Origin: Natronobacterium gregoryi SP2
Lineage (GTDB): Archaea; Halobacteriota; Halobacteria; Halobacteriales; Natrialbaceae
Direction: 5' to 3'
DNA length: 64,000 bases
NCBI RefSeq assembly: GCF_000230715.2
Contig: NC_019792.1
Location: 2,852,001 to 2,916,000, forward strand
Below, piece by piece: positions 33,153 through 41,713 of this stretch. The first letter of the stretch is position 1. Each line of letters opens with the position of its first letter. The notes under the pieces were generated by a model. That model had not been told where the DNA came from. It worked only from the letters and a program-made list of their open reading frames with translations, and searched no databases. The position numbers and the translations under genes are program-made.

Positions 33153-35339
33153 GCATCCGCTCCGGTTCTTCTCTGCTTTCTTCGCCCACTTTTGGGCCTT
33201 CCTCGTCTGCTTTTTCCGTTTGCGCTTCGCGCGCTTTGCCGCCGGTTTCGCGCGCTTCTTTCGCAGCCGCTTCTTGTCCGGCGGTCGAATGACTGGTTCC
33301 GGCTCGGGCACAGGTTCCGGCACCGGATCGGGCTCGGGTATCGGCTCGGGCTCGTCCTTGGTGAACGCGAGAATGTCGCCAGCGACCGCGATACCGTCGG
33401 CGACGACGACGGCCCGGAACTCGTATCGCAGACCCGTCTGGAGGCCAGCGATCACCGCGTCGAACGCGGTCGGCGCTGCGAGCGGCTGGAACTCCGTCTC
33501 GAGCCACTCGTCGGTTCCAGCAACCCGATACTGGAAGAAGGCGTTGACCTCGTCGAAGTCACCGAGGTCGACGAGTTCGCCGTTGAGGGTGGCCGTCGAC
33601 TCGTTGACATCCGTCGCGGGCTCGGTGACGACAGTCGGGAGATCGACGTCGGGTGCCTCTTTCGTGAACGTCAGCGTCTCGCCGGTCGCTACCACGTCGT
33701 TGGCGACGGCGACGGCCCGGAACTCGTACTGGAAGCCTTCCTCGAGACCCGATATCTCCGCGCTGAACGCGGTCGGTCCCGTTACCGTCGTCGGAGCAGT
33801 CCCGAGCCACTCGTCGGCGCTGACGACCCGATACTGGAAGAAGACGTCCGCGTCGTCGAAGCCACCGAGGTCGACGAGTTCGCCGTTGAGGGTGGCAGTC
33901 GACTCGTTGACGTCAGTCGCGGGTTCGGTGACGACCGTCGGCAGGTCTACTGGCGGCTCTTCTTTCGTGAACCGCTGGGTCGGGCCGACGACGACCGACT
34001 CGTTGGCGACGGCGACGGCCCGGAACTCGTACTCGACGCCGGGCGTCAGCCCGACTGCCTCGGCGCTGAATGGGCCGGGTGCGGTGAGCGTCTGGGACGC
34101 CGTCGTCGTCCAGTCCTCGGCCATCCCAGCGATCCGGAATTGGAAGAAGACCTCGACCTCGTCGAACGTCCCGAGGTCGACGAGTTCGCCGTTGAGCGTC
34201 GCACTCGCCTCGTTTATCTCGGTCGCGGGCTCGGTACCGACCGTCGGGAGCGTCACCTCCGGATCGGGATCTTCCTTCGTGAACGTCTGGACCTCGCCGA
34301 CCGTCCGGACGCCGTTTGCGACCGCGACCGCACGATACTCGTAGTCGTTGCCCGGAACGACGTCTATCTCCGCGCTGAACGGACCAGTTCCGGGGAGTAC
34401 CTGTGGAGCGGTCTCGAGCCACTCTTCGCTCCCGACGATACGGTACTCGAAGAAGACCTGGATGTCGTCGGCAGCGAAGTCACCGAGGTCGACGAGCATA
34501 CCGTTGAGCGTGGCGGTCGACTCGTTGACGTCGGTCGCTGGCCCCGTCATGACGGTCGGCTGGACGACGGGCTCGAGTTCCTTTCTAAACGTTCGTATCG
34601 AACCAGTTACCGTCGTAGTATCCGGCGCGACGGCGACGGCCCGGAACTCGTACTCGAGACCGCTCTCGAGTTCCGGGACGGTGGCGCTGAACGGTCCGGG
34701 AGCGGAGAGGTCCAGGGGTTCGGTCGGCAACCACTCAGTCGTTCCGGCGACCCGATACTCGAAGAAGACGTCGACAGTTTCGAAACCGCCCAGACTGGTC
34801 AGTTCGCCGTTGAGCGTCGCACTCCCGTCGTCGACCTCGGTCGCCGGGTCAGTGATGACCGTCGGGCGCTCCGGCGGATCGGGGTCTTCGACGCAGTCGC
34901 CTTCGCTGATCGTCAGTATCGGATTCGCACCGCCGCCGTTGAACTCGACGAACGCGGACTCGACGGTGCCACCACCCGGTTTGAACACTTCGAACTGGAT
35001 CGTCCCCTGGGGACCGCCGGGGAAGAATCCCTGGACCGTCTGGGTCGTCCCGTCAGTAAAGGTGACGGTGAGCTGGGCGGGCAACTCGAGGGGTGGCGCA
35101 GGTTCGCCTGGCTCTAGCGCGCCGCCGGGCGTGAGTACCCACTTCCAGAATCCCAGTTCGCCCGGGCAGTCCTGTGTCGCGTTTTCGCTTCCCTGTCCGC
35201 CCCACTGGAGGATGCGATCGAAGCCCTCTCCTGGTTCCTGCTGAGCGCCGGCCGTACCGGCACCGAACAGGCCGCCCAGTCCGATGACAGTTCCACCACT
35301 CGCAGCGAGGAATCGGCGTCTGTTGGTCGAATCGACCAT
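33150..35339 (-). CDS. Tat-secreted protein with five FnIII-like repeats and a basic tail
   Basis: The 729-residue product from ATG 35339 starts MVDSTNRRRFLAASGGTVIG, a Tat signal with RRRF and cleavage near AGAQQ (~33). Residues ~34-150 form a novel N-terminal domain (GFFPGGPQGTIQFEVFKPGG). Then come five ~100-residue repeats (from ~159, 263, 365, 465 and 562), each starting PTVxTxPATxVxxxxATLNG and containing VFFxYR and YEFRAVAVA, a fibronectin type III-like surface fold. The tail is a Pro-Glu linker followed by about 45 residues rich in Lys and Arg (KKRLRKKRAKPAAKRAKRKR), ending GC. It is likely a cell-surface adhesin or binding protein. The basic tail is very unusual for a haloarchaeal exported protein. 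Confidence 0.85.
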   Translation of the reverse strand: MVDSTNRRRFLAASGGTVIGLGGLFGAGTAGAQQEPGEGFDRILQWGGQGSENATQDCPGELGFWKWVLTPGGALEPGEPAPPLELPAQLTVTFTDGTTQTVQGFFPGGPQGTIQFEVFKPGGGTVESAFVEFNGGGANPILTISEGDCVEDPDPPERPTVITDPATEVDDGSATLNGELTSLGGFETVDVFFEYRVAGTTEWLPTEPLDLSAPGPFSATVPELESGLEYEFRAVAVAPDTTTVTGSIRTFRKELEPVVQPTVMTGPATDVNESTATLNGMLVDLGDFAADDIQVFFEYRIVGSEEWLETAPQVLPGTGPFSAEIDVVPGNDYEYRAVAVANGVRTVGEVQTFTKEDPDPEVTLPTVGTEPATEINEASATLNGELVDLGTFDEVEVFFQFRIAGMAEDWTTTASQTLTAPGPFSAEAVGLTPGVEYEFRAVAVANESVVVGPTQRFTKEEPPVDLPTVVTEPATDVNESTATLNGELVDLGGFDDADVFFQYRVVSADEWLGTAPTTVTGPTAFSAEISGLEEGFQYEFRAVAVANDVVATGETLTFTKEAPDVDLPTVVTEPATDVNESTATLNGELVDLGDFDEVNAFFQYRVAGTDEWLETEFQPLAAPTAFDAVIAGLQTGLRYEFRAVVVADGIAVAGDILAFTKDEPEPIPEPDPVPEPVPEPEPVIRPPDKKRLRKKRAKPAAKRAKRKRKKQTRKAQKWAKKAEKNRSGC

Positions 35340-35933
35340 ACGCGAACGGCGACAGGAGGGAGTATTGTTATCTGTCTTATGTGAATCGAACGGTGGCTGA
35401 TACGTTCCTGTATCCCGATATTTCGGTCGTATCGACGCCGAGCCGTGACCGGCCGATGCGGACGTCGGTTCTCGGCCGTCATTGAGTCGCGTCGGGCGCG
35501 CGACGGTCGCTCGCCGCCCGAGGTCACAGTCGGCACCGACGGCTCGAGTCACTCACACTCCTGTCGGGAATCGAACGGCGTTCTGTCCAGCGGCTGTGGC
35601 CGAACGGTCCGGTTTCCATCGGGTCAGCGACGACTGTCGAGATGGAGTCGGCCCGCTCGAGGTGGTCGCCTGCGTGGTGCTGTACGCTCGGCTTTCTTCT
35701 CGCCCGGCGACAGAAAGACGACCGTAGCCGTTCATAGACCCTCGTTTCCGGACTGGATCGAGGCGATAGCCGGTGCCTGCAATACGTCTGTTCTCGTGAC
35801 TATTTTCACTCGCTGACGGTCAGCACGGTAGTATCGTCGTGAGAAGCGGTAGTTCACCGATTACAAACCGTCAGTGTATTGGAGGCTTCCTCACTCACCG
35901 GAGCCGGCGATGGCCGGTGGCCGGGAGACCACC
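35340..35933. other. Intergenic region between two divergent secreted-protein genes
   Basis: It must hold both promoters. The minus-strand AT-rich stretch around 35365-35385 (CACATAAGACAGATAACAAT) is a candidate for the leftward gene. Small frames here are arginine-rich or interrupted and look like chance. No repeat of families A-C is seen. Confidence 0.4.
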
Positions 35934-37346
35934 ATGACCGACGAACGTACCCTCTCGCGACGGGACAGTCTCAGGAGTATCGCCACGACAGGCACACTGG
36001 TCGGCGGTGCCGGGTTCGGACTCGGTACCGCGAGCGCACACGAAGACAAGAAGAAAGAACAGGGCGACAAAGACGGCAAGAAAGGGAAAGACGAGAAGGG
36101 CAAGAAAGGGAAAGACGAGAAGGGCGACTACGACGAGAGGCTCGTCGACTTCCAGGCGTGCGATGCCGCCTTCGTGCGCTTCGAGACGGAAGACGAACTA
36201 CCGGCTGCCGTCCGCATCGTGACGTACAACGCCGTCGACGAACGGATCGAACACGTCGCCGTGACGGTGACCGCAGATCGAGTCCGCCAGTTCGCCCGCT
36301 ACGGGACGGACCTGGTCTACGAGTTCAACGTCTCCCAGTTCTACGACCGGCCCGCGGACTCGAGCGACCGGGTTCTCGCGGTCGCGATCGACGGCCAGCG
36401 CGTGCTCAACCCGAACGACTGCGCTACGGCACCAGTCGACGCCAAGAACGACGAGGACGCGACGATCGACCTCGACGCGCTCTCGTACGACGGTATCTGC
36501 GTCGACACGACGCGTGACACCGCACGGTTCCGCGTCGCTAACGACAACGAGCGGACGGTCACCATCGATTACGTCGTCGCCGGCGGCGAGGAAGGGAGCG
36601 TCACCATCGCAGGCAAGAGCGCGACGTACTTCGAAGTCGGGACGACCAGCTCCGACGGTGCGGCGACGGTGTATTTCTACTACGGCGACTCACAACTCGC
36701 CGTCGAGGGAAGCAACCAGGATCGAGAGTGCATCCCCCGCGACCGCCTGCGTCTCACCGCCCGGTGTATCGAAATCTGCGAGGGCCGTTCCCGGTTCCGG
36801 GTGACCAACTACGAGAGCAGGCCGCTGACGCCGACCATGCGCGTCGCCGGCACCGAAGGCGACGCCGCAGTGACCGTCCCCGGCAACCAGGCGGTCGACC
36901 TCTGGGTGGAGACGATCGATCCCAACGCGGTCGTCCAGCTATTCTACGAGGGCGAACTCGTCGACAGCGAGGGCGTCCCCGACGAACGCTGCGAGAACGA
37001 CGTGGACGTCGACGCCGACGACATCGAACTGAAGGCCGTCAAGTACGACGACAAGAGTCACGACGTTCCGTACGGCAAGTTCCGTGCGACCAACGCAGGC
37101 AAGACGAACGCTCCGCTCGAGTGGCGACTCGAGGACGACGACGCGTACGGCTACGTCTGCGTCCCCGCGGAGGGAGCCGCGGAGTTCTGGGTGCGACTCG
37201 GCGAGAAGGCAAAAGACGGCGTCACCGTCGGCCTCTACCACGACGACGAACGCGTTGCGGAGGCGAAGGTCGACGACACGGTGAAGAAGAGCCGCAAGGA
37301 CGGCAAGGAGAAAAAGAAAGAGAAGAAAGAACAGAAGGGACACTGA
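35934..37346 (+). CDS. Tat-secreted protein with lysine-rich ends and three repeated domains
   Basis: The 470-residue product from ATG 35934 has a Tat signal LSRRDSLRSIATTGTLVGGA with cleavage near TASAHE (~35). Next is a low-complexity segment with GKKGKDEK repeated (~36-65). After a first domain (~66-180), three related ~90-residue units begin near 183, 271 and 363, each with a pattern RFRVxNxxxxxxxxxxxV and a later ATVYFYYG or VVQLFYEG strand, suggesting beta-sandwich folds. Paired Cys near unit ends may form disulfides. The C-terminus is again Lys-rich (KKSRKDGKEKKKEKKEQKGH). Divergent from the FnIII-repeat gene; related cell-surface roles are inferred. Confidence 0.8.
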   Translation: MTDERTLSRRDSLRSIATTGTLVGGAGFGLGTASAHEDKKKEQGDKDGKKGKDEKGKKGKDEKGDYDERLVDFQACDAAFVRFETEDELPAAVRIVTYNAVDERIEHVAVTVTADRVRQFARYGTDLVYEFNVSQFYDRPADSSDRVLAVAIDGQRVLNPNDCATAPVDAKNDEDATIDLDALSYDGICVDTTRDTARFRVANDNERTVTIDYVVAGGEEGSVTIAGKSATYFEVGTTSSDGAATVYFYYGDSQLAVEGSNQDRECIPRDRLRLTARCIEICEGRSRFRVTNYESRPLTPTMRVAGTEGDAAVTVPGNQAVDLWVETIDPNAVVQLFYEGELVDSEGVPDERCENDVDVDADDIELKAVKYDDKSHDVPYGKFRATNAGKTNAPLEWRLEDDDAYGYVCVPAEGAAEFWVRLGEKAKDGVTVGLYHDDERVAEAKVDDTVKKSRKDGKEKKKEKKEQKGH

Positions 37347-37602
37347 TCGCGATCGTCGGCTGACTGACGCGGTTCGCGTCCGTTCCTTTCCGTCGACGAG
37401 CGTTCGTGGAGCCGTGGTGCGTCGATCCGTCTCGATTCGGACGGTCTGCCGTGACGTGTGGGTTCTTCCGGCAGGTCGCAGGTGTGTCGGCAGCGGTTGC
37501 TCTCGAGGAGTCGTTACGTCCGGTGGGGCCGTCACGAGAGCACTCCCACGGCGACGAGCAACACCGTTTAGCCTGTGATTTCTCAGAACGGCGGCTGTTT
37601 TA

Positions 37603-40068
37603 ATGTGCTCGGCGGTGCACGAGGCGGTAGTGAGCGAACGACGACCAGAATCGAGCGCAGAGACCGAGCGCGGGGAGCGAACGTGTTCCGTCTGTGATAC
37701 CGCGTTCGAGCAATCGGCCACCGAGATGGCGGCCGATGCGTTCTGTTCGGTCGGCTGCCGGGAGATCGATCGAACGCTCGAGGACGGGCCGTCGAACGCG
37801 GACGCAGACGAGCGGGGCCCGAACGTTGGGAACGGTGTCACTACCCACTTCCGCGTCGACGGTATGCACTCGGCGATCTGCGAGTCGTTTCTCGAGTCGA
37901 CGGTTACCGACCGCGACGGAGTCGCCGACGTCGCCGCGAGCTACGTCACCGAGACGGTTCGCGTGGACCACGATCCCGACCGCATCTCGAAAGCCGATCT
38001 CAGGGACTCGCTGAGTCGGCTGGGGTACACTGCCTACCTTCGCGAGGAGACATCGGAGACTGCCGACGACGTGACCCGGCGCTCTCGAGAGATGGCCGGT
38101 CTCCGGAAGCGCCGGACCGAAGACATGCTCGAGATGCGGTACGTCGTGGGGATCGTCTTCGGGTCGTTCTTGCTGGTCCCTTACCTCGCGGTGCTGTACC
38201 CGGTCTATCTCTCGTCGTTCACCGACTACGGGATGATACACCGCTACGGACAGGCGTTCGCCGAGTTCGACGGCTTTCTGTTCTTTCCGTTTTTCACTGT
38301 CGTCACCGGGGCCGTCCTCTACCTGACTGGGCTCCCGCTCTTACGGGGTGCCTACGTCAGTCTGACACTCCGGCGACCGAACACGCACCTGCTCGCCGCG
38401 CTGACGATCGTCGCGGCGTACGCATACGGTTCGCTGGCGATCACCACCGGACAGGTCGAACTCTACTACGACCTCACCATCGCCGTCGCCGCGCTGGTGA
38501 TGGCCGCGGTCTTCTACGAGGCGACGATCAAACGCCGCGCGCGAAACCGGCTGACCGAACTGACGATCTCGCAGGTCGAGACGGCCCGCGTCTACGACCC
38601 TGGCAGCGACGAGACGGTGCGGGAAATTCCCGTGGACGAAGTCGACTCCGGCGACCGTCTCCTCGTCAGAGAGGGCGAACGCATCCCCGTCGACGGTACC
38701 GTAGAGAGCGCGTGTACGGTCGACGAGGCGGTCGTCACCGGCGAGTCACTGCCCGTCTCGAAGAAACCTGGCGATTCGGTCGTCGGCGGCTCGGTCGTCC
38801 AGGCCGACGCGGCAATCGTCGACGTCGGCGAGGAGACGACGAGCAGCATCGACCGGATCACCGAGTCTGTTTGGAACCTCCAGAGCGCGACCCACGGCAC
38901 GCAGCGTCGTGCCGACGCCGTCGCCGCCGTTCTCGCGCCGCTCGTGCTCGGAGTCGCCGCCGTCGCTGGCATCGTCGCGTACTTCCAGACCGGAACTGGC
39001 CTGGGGGTCGCCTCGGCCGTCCTCGTGACCGTCATCGTTGCGAGCCCGTGGGCACTCGGCTTCGCAACCCCCGTCTCAGTCGGCGCTGGCCTCCGTGAAG
39101 CCCTCGAGCACGGCATCGTCGTCTTCGACGAGAGCGTCCTCGAGCGCTTGCGGGGCGTCGATGTCGTCGTCTTCGACAAGACGGGGACGCTGACGACCGG
39201 CGAGATGTCGGTGCTCGAGACCGACGCACCGGCGGAGTTACTAGCGGCTGCAGGCGACCTCGAGAGACACGCTGTGCATCCGGTCGCGGAGCCGATCACG
39301 GCGGCCGTCGGGAGTGACGACGGAGAAGTCGGACGCGTCGACGAGTTCCGGAGCCACCCGAAGGGCGTCTCTGGAACGGTCGATGGGAAGCGCGTTCTCG
39401 TCGGCCACCCAGACCTGTTTCGAAGCGAGGGCTGGACGCTCGAGGACGATCTCGCCGAGCGCGTCGAGACCCAGCGGGGGTTCGGCCGGCTCCCGATCGT
39501 CGTCGGCCGAGACGGCCGTGCCGAGGGTGTCGTCGTGGTCGGCGACGAACCCCGTGACGACTGGGACGAGACGCTCTCGAGTCTCGGAGAACGTGACATC
39601 GCGGTCGTGGTGTTGACTGGCGACGACGAGACGGCGACGGAGTACTTTGCGGCTCACGCGGCGGTCGAACACGTTTTCGCGGCCGTGCCGCCGGCCGGAA
39701 AGACCGAAGCCGTCAGACGGCTGCGAGCCGATGGCCGCGTGGCGATGGTCGGCGACGGAACGAACGACGCGCCCGCGCTCGCCGAGGCGGACCTGGGCAT
39801 CTCGCTGGGCAGTGCGACCGCGCTCGCGGCCGACGCAGCCGACCTCGCCATCGTCGACGACGATCTCCGAGCGGTCGAGCGTGCCTTCGAACTGGCCAGT
39901 GCGTCTCGACAGCGACTCGAGAGCACGCTCGGACTGGCGCTCGTCTACAACGCGATCGTGCTCCCCACGGCCCTGTTGGGCGCGTTGAATCCGCTCGTCG
40001 CGGCCGTGGCCGTCGCAGTGTGTAGTCTGCTCGTCGTCGGTAACGCGGCGCGGCCGTTGCTGTCTTGA
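37603..40068 (+). CDS. P1B-type heavy-metal ATPase with non-canonical metal motifs
   Basis: An 821-residue metal-transporting P-type ATPase. N-terminal Cys pairs CSVC (28-31) and CSVGC (48-52) suggest a TRASH-like metal site. A heavy-metal-associated domain follows (GMHSAIC, 87-93), with the first family Cys changed to Ser. Catalytic parts are intact: TGESLPVSKK actuator loop, phosphorylated Asp525 in DKTGTLT, HAVHPVAEPI replacing SEHPLA, and MVGDGTNDAPAL. The membrane metal-binding CPC is SPW (481-483, VIVASPWALGFATPV), so the usual Cu/Cd/Zn ligand set is lost. Transport probably occurs but specificity cannot be inferred from CPx rules. It is a single gene. Confidence 0.88.
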   Translation: MCSAVHEAVVSERRPESSAETERGERTCSVCDTAFEQSATEMAADAFCSVGCREIDRTLEDGPSNADADERGPNVGNGVTTHFRVDGMHSAICESFLESTVTDRDGVADVAASYVTETVRVDHDPDRISKADLRDSLSRLGYTAYLREETSETADDVTRRSREMAGLRKRRTEDMLEMRYVVGIVFGSFLLVPYLAVLYPVYLSSFTDYGMIHRYGQAFAEFDGFLFFPFFTVVTGAVLYLTGLPLLRGAYVSLTLRRPNTHLLAALTIVAAYAYGSLAITTGQVELYYDLTIAVAALVMAAVFYEATIKRRARNRLTELTISQVETARVYDPGSDETVREIPVDEVDSGDRLLVREGERIPVDGTVESACTVDEAVVTGESLPVSKKPGDSVVGGSVVQADAAIVDVGEETTSSIDRITESVWNLQSATHGTQRRADAVAAVLAPLVLGVAAVAGIVAYFQTGTGLGVASAVLVTVIVASPWALGFATPVSVGAGLREALEHGIVVFDESVLERLRGVDVVVFDKTGTLTTGEMSVLETDAPAELLAAAGDLERHAVHPVAEPITAAVGSDDGEVGRVDEFRSHPKGVSGTVDGKRVLVGHPDLFRSEGWTLEDDLAERVETQRGFGRLPIVVGRDGRAEGVVVVGDEPRDDWDETLSSLGERDIAVVVLTGDDETATEYFAAHAAVEHVFAAVPPAGKTEAVRRLRADGRVAMVGDGTNDAPALAEADLGISLGSATALAADAADLAIVDDDLRAVERAFELASASRQRLESTLGLALVYNAIVLPTALLGALNPLVAAVAVAVCSLLVVGNAARPLLS

Positions 40069-40098
40069 CGGTGCACGTCGGGACGAAAGCCGTGTTCG

Positions 40099-40797
40099 TT
40101 AGTCGTCTGCCAGCGTCCACTTCCCGTCCTCGGTCGACTCGACGACGCCTCGTCGTTCCATCTCCGTGAGCACCTCGGAGAGTCGATCTGGCTGGGCGAT
40201 CTCCATCTCGATACGGTTGATTCCGTGCACTTCCGAGAGGGAGTGGCGGATCTCCTCTTGGGTGAACGACGCTTCTGTCGCCTGGTCCATCGTGCCGGAG
40301 ACGAGATCGACCATGTCTTCGATGAAGTTCCAAGGGTAGACGACCCAGGTCCAGTCCTCGAGCCGTTCGCCGACGTAGTCGGGCTCGTACTCGCTGGTGC
40401 CGAGCAGTTGCAGCGTCGCGGTGCGGACCTCGCCGGCGTCACGGTCGTCGACGTACTCGTGAGCGCGTTCGATCGAGCCGCCGGTGTCTGCGATGTCGTC
40501 GATGATCAGCACGTCTTTCCCCTCGACGCTGCCTTCCGGCATCGGGTAGCGGACGGTCGGCTCACCGGACTTCTCGGCGGTACCGACGTAGTGTTCCATC
40601 TTCAGACTCGTCAGATCGTCCAGCCCGAGGAAGTCACAGAGACACCGACCAGCGAACCAACCGCCACGGGCGAGCGCGACGACGACGTCAGGTTCGAACT
40701 CGTCGGAACGGACGTCGTCGCTGACGTCCCGACAGAGGCTGTAAATGTACTCCCAGTTCGTTATCGTGCAGTCGAAGTCGTCCGGTAAGTCGGACAT
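40099..40797 (-). CDS. Phosphoribosyltransferase family protein
   Basis: A 232-residue product with an N-terminal type I PRTase fold: VVVALARGGWFAGR (the PPi loop) and the PRPP-binding signature DVLIIDDIADTGGS (about 93-106). It is followed by an added ~80-residue C-terminal domain with winged-helix-like helices (SFTQEEIRHSLSEVHGINR ... LTEMERRGVVE). Likely a purine (xanthine/hypoxanthine-guanine) salvage enzyme or a PRPP-sensing regulator. The extra domain suggests nucleic-acid or partner binding. It is convergent with the P-type ATPase, 30 bp apart. Confidence 0.8.
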   Translation of the reverse strand: MSDLPDDFDCTITNWEYIYSLCRDVSDDVRSDEFEPDVVVALARGGWFAGRCLCDFLGLDDLTSLKMEHYVGTAEKSGEPTVRYPMPEGSVEGKDVLIIDDIADTGGSIERAHEYVDDRDAGEVRTATLQLLGTSEYEPDYVGERLEDWTWVVYPWNFIEDMVDLVSGTMDQATEASFTQEEIRHSLSEVHGINRIEMEIAQPDRLSEVLTEMERRGVVESTEDGKWTLADD

Positions 40798-41217
40798 CTG
40801 GTGGCCACCTGTCGGAAATTGAAGCGGCGATCCCCATAAGTGGGCTGAAACGCACCTCGTTCTCGCGACCCGTATAATAGTTCCTAGCTATGACTGTTAG
40901 ACCGTCGAACGGTTTGGCGTACCGATGTCCTCTACGCGGGAGTCCGAGTACCCCCTCGAGTGTGAGAATGTGATGGGCGTCGACTACGACGAAAGCGAAA
41001 GCGGACGACGGTGTCGATCGACGAGGACGACGGGGCGAGGGAACGTTCTCGGTGTTGAGTCCCGACGGTGCGCCGACATCGACGGCACGTCGAATCCGCG
41101 GTGGGCCGACGGGGGCTCGAGTAGCACAGCGCCCTCGAGGAGTTTCAACTGTGTTGGTACATCGGTAAAATGTTTCTCTCAAAATACTTTTCTATCGCGG
41201 TTTCGTGGTCGATACTG
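40798..41217. other. Intergenic region, possible decayed small gene
   Basis: A frame from ATG 40925 begins acidic and plausible (MSSTRESEYPLECENVMGVD) but turns arginine-rich after ~25 codons, so at most a decayed small gene is present. AT-rich DNA at 41150-41215 probably carries the promoter for the next gene. Confidence 0.35.
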
Positions 41218-41625
41218 ATGCCCATCGATCGCTGGCAGTCAGTTCGAACGCTGGTTAGATCGCGCGGTGAGGGATCTCCTCCCGGTGATATCGTCGGTAT
41301 CGCCGCCGCCCTGGTGGGTGTCGGCGGATACGCGTTCGTCCTCGGCTATCTCGTCCAGTTCAGCGGTCCCGTCGTCGAGGGAGGAACATCGCCGCAGACG
41401 GCCGCGAGCGTTCGGTTTCTTCTCTTCGGTGCTGTCTTGCTCGCGCTCGCCGTCGGCCTGTACCAGCGGCGGCCGATCGCGTGGTTCGGCGCGGTCGGCG
41501 GCACTGTCCTCTCGCTCGCCGCATCACTCGCCGCGAGTCACGTGGCCCGCCCGATCGCGCTCGTTTCCTGTCTTTTCCTGCTCGGACTCCTTCTCGCCAG
41601 ACGGAACCTGTACGTCGAGTTCTGA
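41218..41625 (+). CDS. Membrane protein, four helices
   Basis: A 135-residue product from ATG 41218: a short basic N-terminus (RWQSVRTLVRSRGEG), then four hydrophobic segments at about 23-46, 60-80, 85-105 and 108-127, ending ARRNLYVEF. No named domain is recognised. The in-frame ATG at 41170 would add an odd hydrophobic start and is less likely. Its TGA stop (41623-41625) is the first triplet of a solo family C half-repeat TGATACGGTTTCCTGTAAC. Confidence 0.6.
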   Translation: MPIDRWQSVRTLVRSRGEGSPPGDIVGIAAALVGVGGYAFVLGYLVQFSGPVVEGGTSPQTAASVRFLLFGAVLLALAVGLYQRRPIAWFGAVGGTVLSLAASLAASHVARPIALVSCLFLLGLLLARRNLYVEF

Positions 41626-41641
41626 TACGGTTTCCTGTAAC
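41623..41641. repeat. Solo end of a family C repeat
   Basis: TGATACGGTTTCCTGTAAC matches the family C terminus, with the stop codon of the membrane-protein gene as its TGA. The other end is missing; the following ~70 bp up to the ISH8 element are unassigned. Confidence 0.6.
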
Positions 41642-41713
41642 TGAGACTGTCATAGAACTCTTCACAAGGGCAGTTCTCGCGCTGAATAGCGTCAAATAAC
41701 CGTTCGGTCTATC

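Noticed and set aside
32958-35117. 719-codon plus-strand frame over the FnIII-repeat gene
   Set aside because: The minus strand encodes a Tat signal and five clean repeats; the plus frame only mirrors the repeat periodicity.
40925-41218. 97-codon plus-strand frame upstream of the four-helix membrane protein
   Set aside because: The first 25 residues look plausible but the rest is R/S-rich and runs into the promoter region of the next gene.
41637-41713. Solo end of the 1068-bp IS (TGTCATAGAA) beside ISH8
   Set aside because: Only about 10 bases match the IS terminus and the following bases differ, so chance or distant relation cannot be excluded.
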